15,703 nt of DNA from an uncultured Acetatifactor sp. (GTDB lineage Bacteria > Bacillota > Clostridia > Lachnospirales > Lachnospiraceae), in NCBI GenBank assembly GCA_910587755.1, contig CAJUNZ010000067.1:1-15703 (forward strand), in the 5' to 3' direction. The notes under the pieces were generated by a model that was not told where the DNA came from, ran no database searches, and saw nothing but the letters and a program-made list of their open reading frames with translations. Numbering within the stretch: the stretch's first letter is position 1; every line of letters starts with the position of its first letter. A program made the position numbers and the translations under genes. Shown here in pieces: positions 1-6,769 of this stretch.

Positions 1-15
1 CCTAAAGGTTTCGCC

Positions 16-906
16 TTAAGGCGAGGGTTTTAACCCCATTATACAGACAATAAATCCGTCATATGCGCAGAAAGAGTAGGCTGAGTCTATGGAATTGTGA
101 GAAATCTTTACCCATTCCCCTGTGTTTTCTTCCAGGTCCATGCGGTATAGACACTGATCCTCTCTGGAGACCAAGTACAGACAGTCTTCATACACGCAAA
201 AGCTGCCCATGGGGCCATCGGTGATGTATCCGGTTATCCTTTCTATCAGCGCTCTGTCTATACAGCATCCGGATTCGATCCCCCAGGAAGTCAGGTCCAT
301 GTTTTCCGCACAGGAAGTGATTTTCATTCCATTTTTTGCGGCAATGATTGAGAGCTGCGACGCAAATTTTAAGAGACGGCTCTGTTCTAAGGTCACAACA
401 TGTATTCTTTTCATATTCTGAATGGATTTGGCATAAAAATCTACAAAACTTATGACAACCTTTTCTGTATATCCCCTCAGCGCTTCTGCCATTTCCTGGA
501 AAGCTTTAAGGTGATATTCTGGCGTATATTTGTTCGTAAAAAGAATGGGATCATATCTCCAGACCACTTTTTCCATACCTGTCTTGGAGGACAGCAAGCG
601 AAAAATATCTGTCATACGCGTGTTTTTTTCCGGCAGGCCAGGCTCAATATCCTTTCCATAGCAGGTTAGAGTAAACTGAAAATAGAAGGGATATTCTTTG
701 AATTCATCCAGCCTGTCCATGATTGGCAGGGGATTCTTTGTCCAGAATACGATACAGTCTACCACCTGGGGAGACAGGTTAATGCGGCTTATCTGGTGTG
801 GGTTCATCGGATTTCTGACATAAAGATATCCCTCCCTGATGCGGTTGATAAACCATTCAGAATAGTAATTGGGAATATCGGTTCTCCTGCTCACGCTTAA
901 TATCAT
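16..906 (-). CDS. DUF1848 family protein with atypical C-terminus
   Basis: Residues 1 to about 227 match what I know of the DUF1848 family (function unknown): an N-terminal SRRTDIP motif, the RNPMNPHQ segment (31-38), VFWTKNP (53-59), FQFTL (76-80), WRYDP (116-120) and SCAE (198-201). Family members normally end in a radical-SAM-like cysteine cluster (CX3CX2C). This 296-residue protein lacks it. After about residue 228 (left of about position 225) the sequence changes to a tail rich in aromatic residues with two similar blocks, VYEDCLYLV (238-246) and AYDGFIVCI (281-289), resembling beta-propeller (DUF5050 or kelch-like) blades. The start at 906 has a GAGGTG site 5 nt upstream. It is separated from the fucosidase by a terminator, so it is probably its own unit. 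The function is not known. The tail could be a real fusion, a decayed gene end or an assembly join, as it lies at the contig edge. Confidence 0.8.
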   Translation of the reverse strand: MILSVSRRTDIPNYYSEWFINRIREGYLYVRNPMNPHQISRINLSPQVVDCIVFWTKNPLPIMDRLDEFKEYPFYFQFTLTCYGKDIEPGLPEKNTRMTDIFRLLSSKTGMEKVVWRYDPILFTNKYTPEYHLKAFQEMAEALRGYTEKVVISFVDFYAKSIQNMKRIHVVTLEQSRLLKFASQLSIIAAKNGMKITSCAENMDLTSWGIESGCCIDRALIERITGYITDGPMGSFCVYEDCLYLVSREDQCLYRMDLEENTGEWVKISHNSIDSAYSFCAYDGFIVCIMGLKPSP

Positions 907-971
907 TTTAGCACCTCGTTTCTATCTCCGGCAGCACGTTTTCCGGATAATTTGCTGAGAAAATTTCAAAT

Positions 972-1010
972 ACACAAAAGGAGGCACTTATGTGAAATAA
1001 AGTGTCTCCT
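972..1010 (-). terminator. Intrinsic terminator after the fucosidase gene
   Basis: The arms 979-989 and 1000-1010 pair over 11 positions with one non-Watson-Crick position, around a 10-nt loop. Read on the minus strand the stem is followed by TTTTGTGTATTTG, a broken T-tract. It lies 56 nt past the fucosidase stop codon and before the DUF1848 gene, so it should end the long minus-strand transcript. There is no T-run on the plus-strand side. Confidence 0.7.
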
Positions 1011-1065
1011 GTGATTGGTAAAATTTATAAGAAAATACTATGTAAAATACTGTGGCAGAAGAGAA

Positions 1066-2544
1066 TCAACTGAGGCAGAACACCCTGCCAACAGGCGCCC
1101 TGTCATATTCTCTCTGCTCCAGAACCACTCTGCATCCACCCTTTTCTCTGCTGAAGGACAGGACTTTATCCTCTCCCAAGGCAGTAACTTTCTGGAAATC
1201 CCCCTCATAGGGAATCCAGACAGTATCTTCTACGGGATCCTCTTCATTCCGGAATGTCTGGATTGCATAGACTTTGCCGTCCTTCTGAGTAAAGCCGATG
1301 CCATCTTTTTTGTAGGGAGCACAGACGCGGGTTCCGTAAATGGCTTCCCCAAACTGTCCCAGCCACTGCCCCATACCTTTCAGAGCTGTCACTGCCCCTG
1401 CCGGAATCCGGCCGTCAGGCTGAGGTCCTACATTGATGGCAAGATTGCCTCCCTTTACCACAATATCTACCAGGAGACAGATTACTTCCCTGGGAGATTT
1501 GTACTGGTCCTCATATTTAAAGGAGAATGAAGTTCCCAGGGTGATACAGCTCTCCCAGGGAATGGACATGGGCTTGTCAGGGACACACTGCTCAGGAGTC
1601 ACATAATTTTCATAGGGCCCTCCTATCATGCGGTCCGCGCAGAGCATGCCTGGCTGAACCTTCCGGACCTCCTCAATAATCTCCCCCAGGCGGATGTCCT
1701 GTCCGGCGGCCTTGCACACCCATCCTGCGTCAAACCACATGGCATCCAGACGGCCGTAGCCGGTGGCGAGCTCTCTGATTTGATTCTGTGTAAAGGTCAC
1801 AAAGCGCTCCCATTCCTCCGGATTTTCTTTCGGATCGTAGGAAGGTCCCCGGGACTTAAACTTTCCCTTCGCCGTGTCATCTTTCCAGTAACTGTCCACA
1901 TGCCAGTCCGCTTTGGAAAAATATGCCGCAATGCCAATGCCTCTCTTGCGGAAAGATTCAAAGAGATGGGCGCAGATATCTGCATATTTGTGCGTGTGGA
2001 AGGGGCAGTCTTCCGCCGTGATCTTATAATCGGAATACTGCGTGTCCCACATGCAGAAACCGTCATGGTGTTTTGTAGTAAAAAGCAGATATTTTACACC
2101 TGCCTCTCTGGCCAGATCAGCCCATTTTTCAGGTTCAAAACGGAGCGGATTAAAGGTTTTGTTCAGGGCAAAATACTCCTTCTTGAACTCTTCCCCTGTG
2201 ACTTCCCAGTCGATTCCCTCCCTGGACCAGTCCGCATCCCTGTCGCTGAGAGCCCAGGATTCCACAATCCCCAGCTGAGAATAAGGTCCCCAGTGCATCA
2301 TAAGCCCCAGCTTCTGGTCCTTAAACCAATCCAGCTTTTTCAGCACCCATGGATCCGTGGGGTAGACATAAGAATCCTCTCTGCTGTAATTATGTACTCC
2401 AGCCACCACGACATCTTCTTTTTCTGCTTTTTCTTTTTCCGCCTCTTCCGCTGCATTTCCCCCAGCTGTTTCCGCTGTCTCTGCAGCATCTCCTGGGATC
2501 CCAGGGGTTATTTCTTTTTCCTGTTCATCCTTTAACATTGCCAT
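1066..2544 (-). CDS. Alpha-L-fucosidase, glycoside hydrolase family 29
   Basis: A 492-residue protein with the GH29 (beta/alpha)8 pattern; it would release L-fucose from fucosylated glycans or oligosaccharides. Using the ATG at 2544: GLMMHWGPYS near residues 80-89, KHHDGF near 158-163, and the nucleophile segment AMWFDAGW with the likely catalytic Asp at about 272. The IPWESC segment at about 328-333 contains a candidate acid/base Glu, which I cannot prove. No signal peptide is visible, so the enzyme is probably cytoplasmic and acts on imported oligosaccharides. Residues 5-45 are a Glu/Ala/Lys-rich, low-complexity leader not typical of the catalytic fold. The ATG at 2544 has a GAGAGG site 9 nt upstream; an in-frame GTG at 2589 would add 15 residues but has a poor site. 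It lies 89 nt after hisIE on the same strand with no clear promoter between, so read-through from the his genes is likely. No fucose catabolism genes lie nearby. Confidence 0.9.
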   Translation of the reverse strand: MAMLKDEQEKEITPGIPGDAAETAETAGGNAAEEAEKEKAEKEDVVVAGVHNYSREDSYVYPTDPWVLKKLDWFKDQKLGLMMHWGPYSQLGIVESWALSDRDADWSREGIDWEVTGEEFKKEYFALNKTFNPLRFEPEKWADLAREAGVKYLLFTTKHHDGFCMWDTQYSDYKITAEDCPFHTHKYADICAHLFESFRKRGIGIAAYFSKADWHVDSYWKDDTAKGKFKSRGPSYDPKENPEEWERFVTFTQNQIRELATGYGRLDAMWFDAGWVCKAAGQDIRLGEIIEEVRKVQPGMLCADRMIGGPYENYVTPEQCVPDKPMSIPWESCITLGTSFSFKYEDQYKSPREVICLLVDIVVKGGNLAINVGPQPDGRIPAGAVTALKGMGQWLGQFGEAIYGTRVCAPYKKDGIGFTQKDGKVYAIQTFRNEEDPVEDTVWIPYEGDFQKVTALGEDKVLSFSREKGGCRVVLEQREYDRAPVGRVFCLS

Positions 2545-2633
2545 GTCACAGTTCCTCTCCCTATGGATTTTCCGCAGCGTCACTCTCACCGCTGCTTCTC
2601 AATGTCTTTTGCTGTCTTGATTTTCTGCGGGAA

Positions 2634-3917
2634 TCAGCGCTTCGCCAGTTCCTCCGCAATCTCCTCCCAGGTCACGTCCTTCTCCACCATGAGAACCATC
2701 ATATGATACAGGAAATCGCTCATCTCATACATGACTTCGTTGGCGTTGGGATTCTTGGCGGCGATCACAATCTCCGTGGCTTCCTCCCCAAGCTTTTTCA
2801 GGATTTTGTCGATTCCTTTGTCAAACAGATAGTTGGTATAGGAGCCTTCTCTGGGGTTCAGCTTTCGGTCTTTGATCACATTCAGTACATCCTCGAAAAC
2901 CCCCAGAGGATTTCCGGTTTCAAACTCTTTTCGGACAATTTCATTGAAAAAACAGCTCCTGGATCCAGTGTGGCAGGCCGCTCCCACCTGGGAAACTTTT
3001 GCCAGAATAGTGTCCAGATCACAGTCCGCAGTGAGGCTCTTGACATACTGGAAATGACCGCTGGTCTCCCCTTTCAGCCACTGTTCTCCACGGCTTCTGC
3101 TGTAGTAATTCATCTTGCCCGTGCGCAGGGTCTGCAGGTAGGCTTCCTCATTCATATATGCCATCATGAGCACTTCCTGGCTGCGGTAATCCTGGACGAT
3201 TACCGGCACCAGACCATCCCCGTTTTTCTTGAAATCCTCCCACTGGAGGGCGGCGTCAAATACCTCCACGGGGATTCCATTCTCTATGCACAGAACCTTC
3301 AGGGCCTGAATCTCGTTGCAGTTGTCGTTGATAATATTTCCCGTGACACCGCACACTTTGTCAAAGGCAAAGAACTCCATCAGCTTGTTCAGGGCAAGCT
3401 GGTCCGCATGGACATAAAATGGCAGTTCCACGACATTTCTTGTCTCTCTCACCTGGTGGGGATTCAGCAGCAGAAGACTGGATACATACTGTTCCACCAG
3501 GATCCTGTTGGCAACCAGAACGCCGGCCTCCTCATAGGAAGCCATGATCCTGTCCTTTCCAAAACGCAGGGAGGCTTCCTGGGTTAAAGCGATATTGTCT
3601 TTTCTGCCAAAATCCAGAACCACCCGCCTGCAACCTGCATAGAGGAGTTTTTTTACATCCTCCACCCGCTTTATGTTACCTGCCCCAATGACATCCATCT
3701 CGGATCCGGCGCAGATTTCCTTGATAATATCCAGCGCTCTCTCGTGCTCTGCATCGCCTTCCGACATGTCAAACACAATCAGCTCATCGGCGTTGCTCTC
3801 GTTGTACAGCTGCACCAGCCGCAGCGGTTCCTCCTCCACCAGGGATGTGTCCGTGAGGCGCCGTACCGCCTGGCCGCGGTATAAGTAAATACATGGTACA
3901 AATTTCTTTACAATCAT
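2634..3917 (-). CDS. hisIE: HisIE (phosphoribosyl-AMP cyclohydrolase / phosphoribosyl-ATP pyrophosphatase) with N-terminal degenerate HisA/HisF-like barrel
   Basis: A 427-residue protein with three parts. Residues 1 to about 225 resemble a HisA/HisF ribulose-phosphate-binding barrel (MIVKKFVPCIYL at the start, IGAGNIKRVEDVKKLL near 77-92). The residue aligned with the catalytic Asp 11 of HisF is Tyr 11, and the second Asp (130 in HisF) aligns with Glu near 129, so this part is probably not an active isomerase or cyclase. Residues about 233-333 are the HisI cyclohydrolase, with the DCDLD metal site (298-302) and cysteines 299, 315 and 322, whose spacing of 16 and 7 fits the HisI zinc site. Residues about 358-427 are the HisE pyrophosphatase, with GEEATEIV (377-384) and EMSDFLYH (398-405). 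Together HisI and HisE convert phosphoribosyl-ATP to ProFAR. The ATG at 3917 is chosen because GGAGG lies 5 nt upstream; a start at 3938 would add 7 residues. It is 45 nt downstream of hisB. Confidence 0.93.
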   Translation of the reverse strand: MIVKKFVPCIYLYRGQAVRRLTDTSLVEEEPLRLVQLYNESNADELIVFDMSEGDAEHERALDIIKEICAGSEMDVIGAGNIKRVEDVKKLLYAGCRRVVLDFGRKDNIALTQEASLRFGKDRIMASYEEAGVLVANRILVEQYVSSLLLLNPHQVRETRNVVELPFYVHADQLALNKLMEFFAFDKVCGVTGNIINDNCNEIQALKVLCIENGIPVEVFDAALQWEDFKKNGDGLVPVIVQDYRSQEVLMMAYMNEEAYLQTLRTGKMNYYSRSRGEQWLKGETSGHFQYVKSLTADCDLDTILAKVSQVGAACHTGSRSCFFNEIVRKEFETGNPLGVFEDVLNVIKDRKLNPREGSYTNYLFDKGIDKILKKLGEEATEIVIAAKNPNANEVMYEMSDFLYHMMVLMVEKDVTWEEIAEELAKR

Positions 3918-3922
3918 GGTAT

Positions 3923-3927
3923 CCTCC
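3923..3927 (-). promoter_or_regulatory. Ribosome binding site deciding the hisIE start
   Basis: GGAGG on the minus strand, 5 nt before the ATG at 3917. It favours this start over the in-frame ATG at 3938, and it makes the protein begin at the position where HisF-type barrels begin. Confidence 0.75.
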
Positions 3928-3962
3928 GTATTCCACATATCTGACCGTGTGGCAGACCGCCT

Positions 3963-4676
3963 TTACAGGCTTCCTTTTGTGCTGAGTACATCCTCTATGC
4001 GGGAATCCATGCCCACCGCCATATCCAGCGCTTTTGCAAAAGCCTTGAACAGGGCCTCCGCCATGTGGTGGGAATTGTTTCCCGAAAGAATTTTCAAGTG
4101 CAGGTTCATGCCCCCGCTGTAGGAAACCGCATAGAAAAACTCTCTTATCAACTCTGTGTCCATTTCCCCCAGACGCTGGGACGGAAACTGGCAGTCAAAT
4201 TCAAAATAAGGCCTGCCGCAGAGGTCCACGGCGCACAGAGCCAGAGCGTCATCCATGGGAAGGATAAAGAAGCCGTACCTGCGGATGCCTTTCTTGTCCC
4301 CTGCCGCTTTTCCGATGGCCTGCCCCAGCACAATGCCCGTGTCTTCCACCGTATGGTGTCCGTCCACCTGGAGATCCCCCTGAACACGGCATTCCAGGTC
4401 AAAAAAACCATGCCTGGCAAATCCCTCCAACATATGGTCAAAAAAACCGATCCCTGTGGAAATCATGGACTTCCCGGTGCCGTCCAGATTCAATGTGAGA
4501 GAAATGTCCGTCTCTTTTGTCTTTCTGTCTACCGCTGCTGTCCTTTCCAATGTCCGCTCCCTTCTGTAACTATATCTCTGCCCCACTACAGTCCCGCCGG
4601 ATCCTGTCTCCCTCTGTCCGCCCGGCTCATTGACCAGTTCCGTCTCCCTGGTCTGGGCACTGTCCGGACCAGTCAT
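3963..4676 (-). CDS. hisB: Imidazoleglycerol-phosphate dehydratase
   Basis: HisB dehydrates imidazoleglycerol phosphate to imidazoleacetol phosphate in histidine synthesis; it is a Mn-dependent cytoplasmic oligomer. Seen with the ATG at 4676 (237 residues): GIGFFDHML at 75-83, DGHHTVED at 105-112 and NNSHHMAEA at 200-208, the His/Glu metal-binding motifs of the family. Bacterial single-domain HisB is usually about 195 residues, so residues 1-42 are an extra hydrophilic leader. A TTG codon at 4550 with AGGGAG 6 nt upstream would give exactly 195 residues starting (M)ERTAAVDRKTKE, which looks like a normal HisB N-terminus. The ATG at 4676 lies 2 nt after the hisD stop with GAGG 10 nt upstream, so both starts are possible. 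I give the longer form but regard the start as open. There is no fused HisB phosphatase domain. Confidence 0.93.
   Translation of the reverse strand: MTGPDSAQTRETELVNEPGGQRETGSGGTVVGQRYSYRRERTLERTAAVDRKTKETDISLTLNLDGTGKSMISTGIGFFDHMLEGFARHGFFDLECRVQGDLQVDGHHTVEDTGIVLGQAIGKAAGDKKGIRRYGFFILPMDDALALCAVDLCGRPYFEFDCQFPSQRLGEMDTELIREFFYAVSYSGGMNLHLKILSGNNSHHMAEALFKAFAKALDMAVGMDSRIEDVLSTKGSL
4557..4562 (-). promoter_or_regulatory. Possible internal ribosome binding site for a TTG start of hisB
   Basis: AGGGAG on the minus strand, 6 nt before an in-frame TTG at 4550. Starting there gives a HisB of normal family length (195 residues). It competes with the ATG at 4676, which couples closely to the hisD stop. 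Confidence 0.45.
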
Positions 4677-4678
4677 TT

Positions 4679-5974
4679 TCAGATATCCTCAAACCGTACC
4701 CTGATGCTGTTGGCATGGGCGGTAAGCCCCTCATTTCCGGCGAAAAGTTCAATGTCCTTATGTACCTTTTCCAGAGCCTCCCTGGAATAGGAGATAATGC
4801 TTGTCTTTTTTATAAAATCGTCCACACTGAGGGGGGAGAAAAATTTCGCCGTGCCATTGGTGGGAAGAATATGGTTCGGTCCGGCAAAATAGTCCCCCAG
4901 GGGCTCGGAGGAGTACTCTCCCAGAAAGATTGCCCCGGCGTTGCGGATCTTTGCCATCACCTCAAAAGGATTGGCTGTAAGGATCTCCAGGTGTTCGGAT
5001 GCAATCTCGTTGGCGGCCTCCACCGCCTCCTCCATGCTGCCTGCCACCAGAATATAGCCATAGTTGTCCAGGGACTTGCGGATGATTTCCTGCCGGGAGA
5101 GCTGAGAGGCAAAACGCTCCACCTGCTCCGAAGTCTTCCAGGCAAGTTCCCTGGATGTGGTGATCAGTATGGCGCTTGCAAGTTCGTCATGCTCAGCCTG
5201 TGACAGCAGATCCGCCGCCACATACCTGGGATCCGCCGTCTCGTCCGCCAGAACCAGGATCTCACTGGGACCTGCCACAGAGTCAATGCTCACATGTCCG
5301 TATACGGCCTTCTTGGCCAGGGCCACAAAAATATTTCCAGGGCCTGTGATCTTGTCCACCTTGGGCACGGATTCCGTTCCGAAAGCCATGGCCGCCACCG
5401 CCTGGGCGCCGCCCACTTTGTATATGGCATCCACCCCCGCCATGTCTGCCGCAGCCAGAGTGCCGGGATTGACCTGCCCGTCCGCCCCCGGAGGAGTGGT
5501 CATAATAATCCTCTCCACGCCCGCCACCTTTGCCGGAATCACATTCATCAGCACACTGGAAGGGTAAGCCGCCTTGCCTCCGGGCACATAGACTCCCGCC
5601 TTTCCGATGGGGCTTATCTTCATTCCCAGAATGGAGCCGTCCTTCCTGGTGTCAAACCAGCTGTTCCGCAGCTGCTTCTCATGAAAAGTCCTGATATTCT
5701 CCGCGCTCTTCTGAATGACCTGGATAAACTCCTGATCCAGTTTCTCATAGGCTTCCTGTATCTCCTGCTTTGTCACCTGGATATTCCCCGCGTTCAGGTC
5801 GAAGCCGTCATATTTTAAGGTATATTCAAAAAGGGCCTGGTCCCCCCGGGCCCGCACTCCCCCTATAATCTCGCTGACCGCCGCCTCATACTGGGAATAG
5901 TGGTTTGGACTGCGCTTCAACAGGTCATTCAGTATATTGTTCTTTGTCTCATTGGATAATTCTACAATTCTCAT
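4679..5974 (-). CDS. hisD: Histidinol dehydrogenase
   Basis: HisD performs the last two steps of histidine synthesis, oxidising L-histidinol to histidinal and then histidine with NAD and a bound zinc. The 431 residues match the usual family length of about 430. Visible motifs: GKAGVYVPGGKAAYPSS at 124-140, KITGPGN at 208-214, SVAGPSE at 232-238, the zinc ligands Gln 259 and His 262 in LLSQAEHDE, the catalytic pair Glu 328-His 329 in SEHLE, Asp 361 in GDYFAGPNH and His 420 in LTAHAN. These correspond to Q259, H262, E326/H327, D360 and H419 of the E. coli enzyme. The start ATG at 5974 has AGAGG upstream. It is the first gene after an internal promoter and is followed 2 nt later by the longest hisB form. 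No missing residues are seen. Confidence 0.97.
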   Translation of the reverse strand: MRIVELSNETKNNILNDLLKRSPNHYSQYEAAVSEIIGGVRARGDQALFEYTLKYDGFDLNAGNIQVTKQEIQEAYEKLDQEFIQVIQKSAENIRTFHEKQLRNSWFDTRKDGSILGMKISPIGKAGVYVPGGKAAYPSSVLMNVIPAKVAGVERIIMTTPPGADGQVNPGTLAAADMAGVDAIYKVGGAQAVAAMAFGTESVPKVDKITGPGNIFVALAKKAVYGHVSIDSVAGPSEILVLADETADPRYVAADLLSQAEHDELASAILITTSRELAWKTSEQVERFASQLSRQEIIRKSLDNYGYILVAGSMEEAVEAANEIASEHLEILTANPFEVMAKIRNAGAIFLGEYSSEPLGDYFAGPNHILPTNGTAKFFSPLSVDDFIKKTSIISYSREALEKVHKDIELFAGNEGLTAHANSIRVRFEDI

Positions 5975-6039
5975 CTCAGCCTCTTTCCGCCCCGTTGCGT
6001 CACTGCCTGGAAATAACCCAACATTTCCTTACCGCTCCT

Positions 6040-6068
6040 ATTATAAACGTCCAGACACAAAATTGCAA
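6040..6068 (-). promoter_or_regulatory. Sigma-70-type promoter upstream of hisD
   Basis: On the minus strand TTGCAA (6063-6068), a 17-nt spacer and a perfect TATAAT (6040-6045). Transcription should start near 6033, leaving a leader of about 60 nt before the hisD ATG. It lies in the 106-nt hisG-hisD gap, just after the hisG stop. It would give hisD-hisB-hisIE, and perhaps the fucosidase, a transcript independent of hisZG. No operator or T-box-like structure is obvious in the short leader. Confidence 0.72.
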
Positions 6069-6080
6069 TCGGAATTCACA

Positions 6081-6734
6081 TCAAACAGTTTCAGGAATGC
6101 TGCGGATTTTTTTCACCAGCTCCTGAATGCGGGTCCGCTCCATCTGCATACTCACAGGATTCACAATCATCCTGGCCGACAGCGCGCACACCTCTTCCAG
6201 CACCTGGAGACCGTTTTCCCGCAGGGTGGATCCTGTCTCCACAATGTCCACAATCACCTCCGACAGTCCCACCAGAGGCCCCAGCTCCACGGATCCGTTT
6301 AACTTGATAATGTCCACGGTCTGGTGTTTTTTGTCATGGAAATAGTCCCTTGCAATGTTGGGATATTTGCTTGCCACCCGGATACGCTCGTGGTGCAGCA
6401 GAAGTTCCCTGGCGCGTTCCGGCCCGCACACGCACATTCTGCACCTGCCGAATCCCAGGTCCAGTACTTCGTATACATTCCTGTTTTCCTCCAGAATTGT
6501 GTCCCGGCCTGCCACGCCCACATCCGCCGCGCCGTACTCCACGTAGGTTGGCACATCCGGCCCCTTGGCCAGAAATAACTTGAACTTCCATTCCTCGTTT
6601 ACAAAGATAAGTTTCCTGGATTTTTTGTCTTTCATCTCCTCACAGAAGATGCCCGCTTTTTCAAATATCTCCAGTGTTTTGTCCGCAAGCCTGCCCTTGG
6701 CAAGCGCAAAAGTCAGGTATCTGTCCTCATTCAT
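6081..6734 (-). CDS. hisG: ATP phosphoribosyltransferase, short form catalytic subunit
   Basis: HisG joins ATP and PRPP to make phosphoribosyl-ATP, the committed step of histidine synthesis. At 217 residues it is the short form (HisG-S), which lacks the C-terminal regulatory domain and works only in a complex with HisZ, encoded just upstream. Visible features: LTFALAKGRL near residues 7-16, AADVGVAGRDTI at 69-80 and the PRPP-binding loop VDIVETGSTLRENGL at 162-176. The ATG at 6734 is preceded by AAGGGG 9 nt upstream. The gap to hisZ is 35 nt, and a promoter follows within the next gap. Nothing is missing. Confidence 0.96.
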   Translation of the reverse strand: MNEDRYLTFALAKGRLADKTLEIFEKAGIFCEEMKDKKSRKLIFVNEEWKFKLFLAKGPDVPTYVEYGAADVGVAGRDTILEENRNVYEVLDLGFGRCRMCVCGPERARELLLHHERIRVASKYPNIARDYFHDKKHQTVDIIKLNGSVELGPLVGLSEVIVDIVETGSTLRENGLQVLEEVCALSARMIVNPVSMQMERTRIQELVKKIRSIPETV

Positions 6735-6769
6735 TATAGATTGCCCCTTTTTCCTCCGCCACTGTCGTT

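Noticed and set aside
907..978. Promoter for the DUF1848 gene (TTGAAA upstream of 906)
   Set aside because: A -35-like TTGAAA is present, but no acceptable -10 lies at 16-18 nt spacing, so I do not report it as a feature.
2574..2595. 6-bp hairpin (GCAGCG/CGCTGC) between hisIE and the fucosidase
   Set aside because: Short stem with no T-run after it on the minus strand. It does not support a terminator, so hisIE-fucosidase read-through stays possible.
2349..3587. Plus-strand open frame of 412 codons antisense to hisIE
   Set aside because: Shadow of the real gene: low-complexity His/Leu/Phe-rich translation, no family resemblance, and the opposite strand carries clear HisI and HisE motifs.
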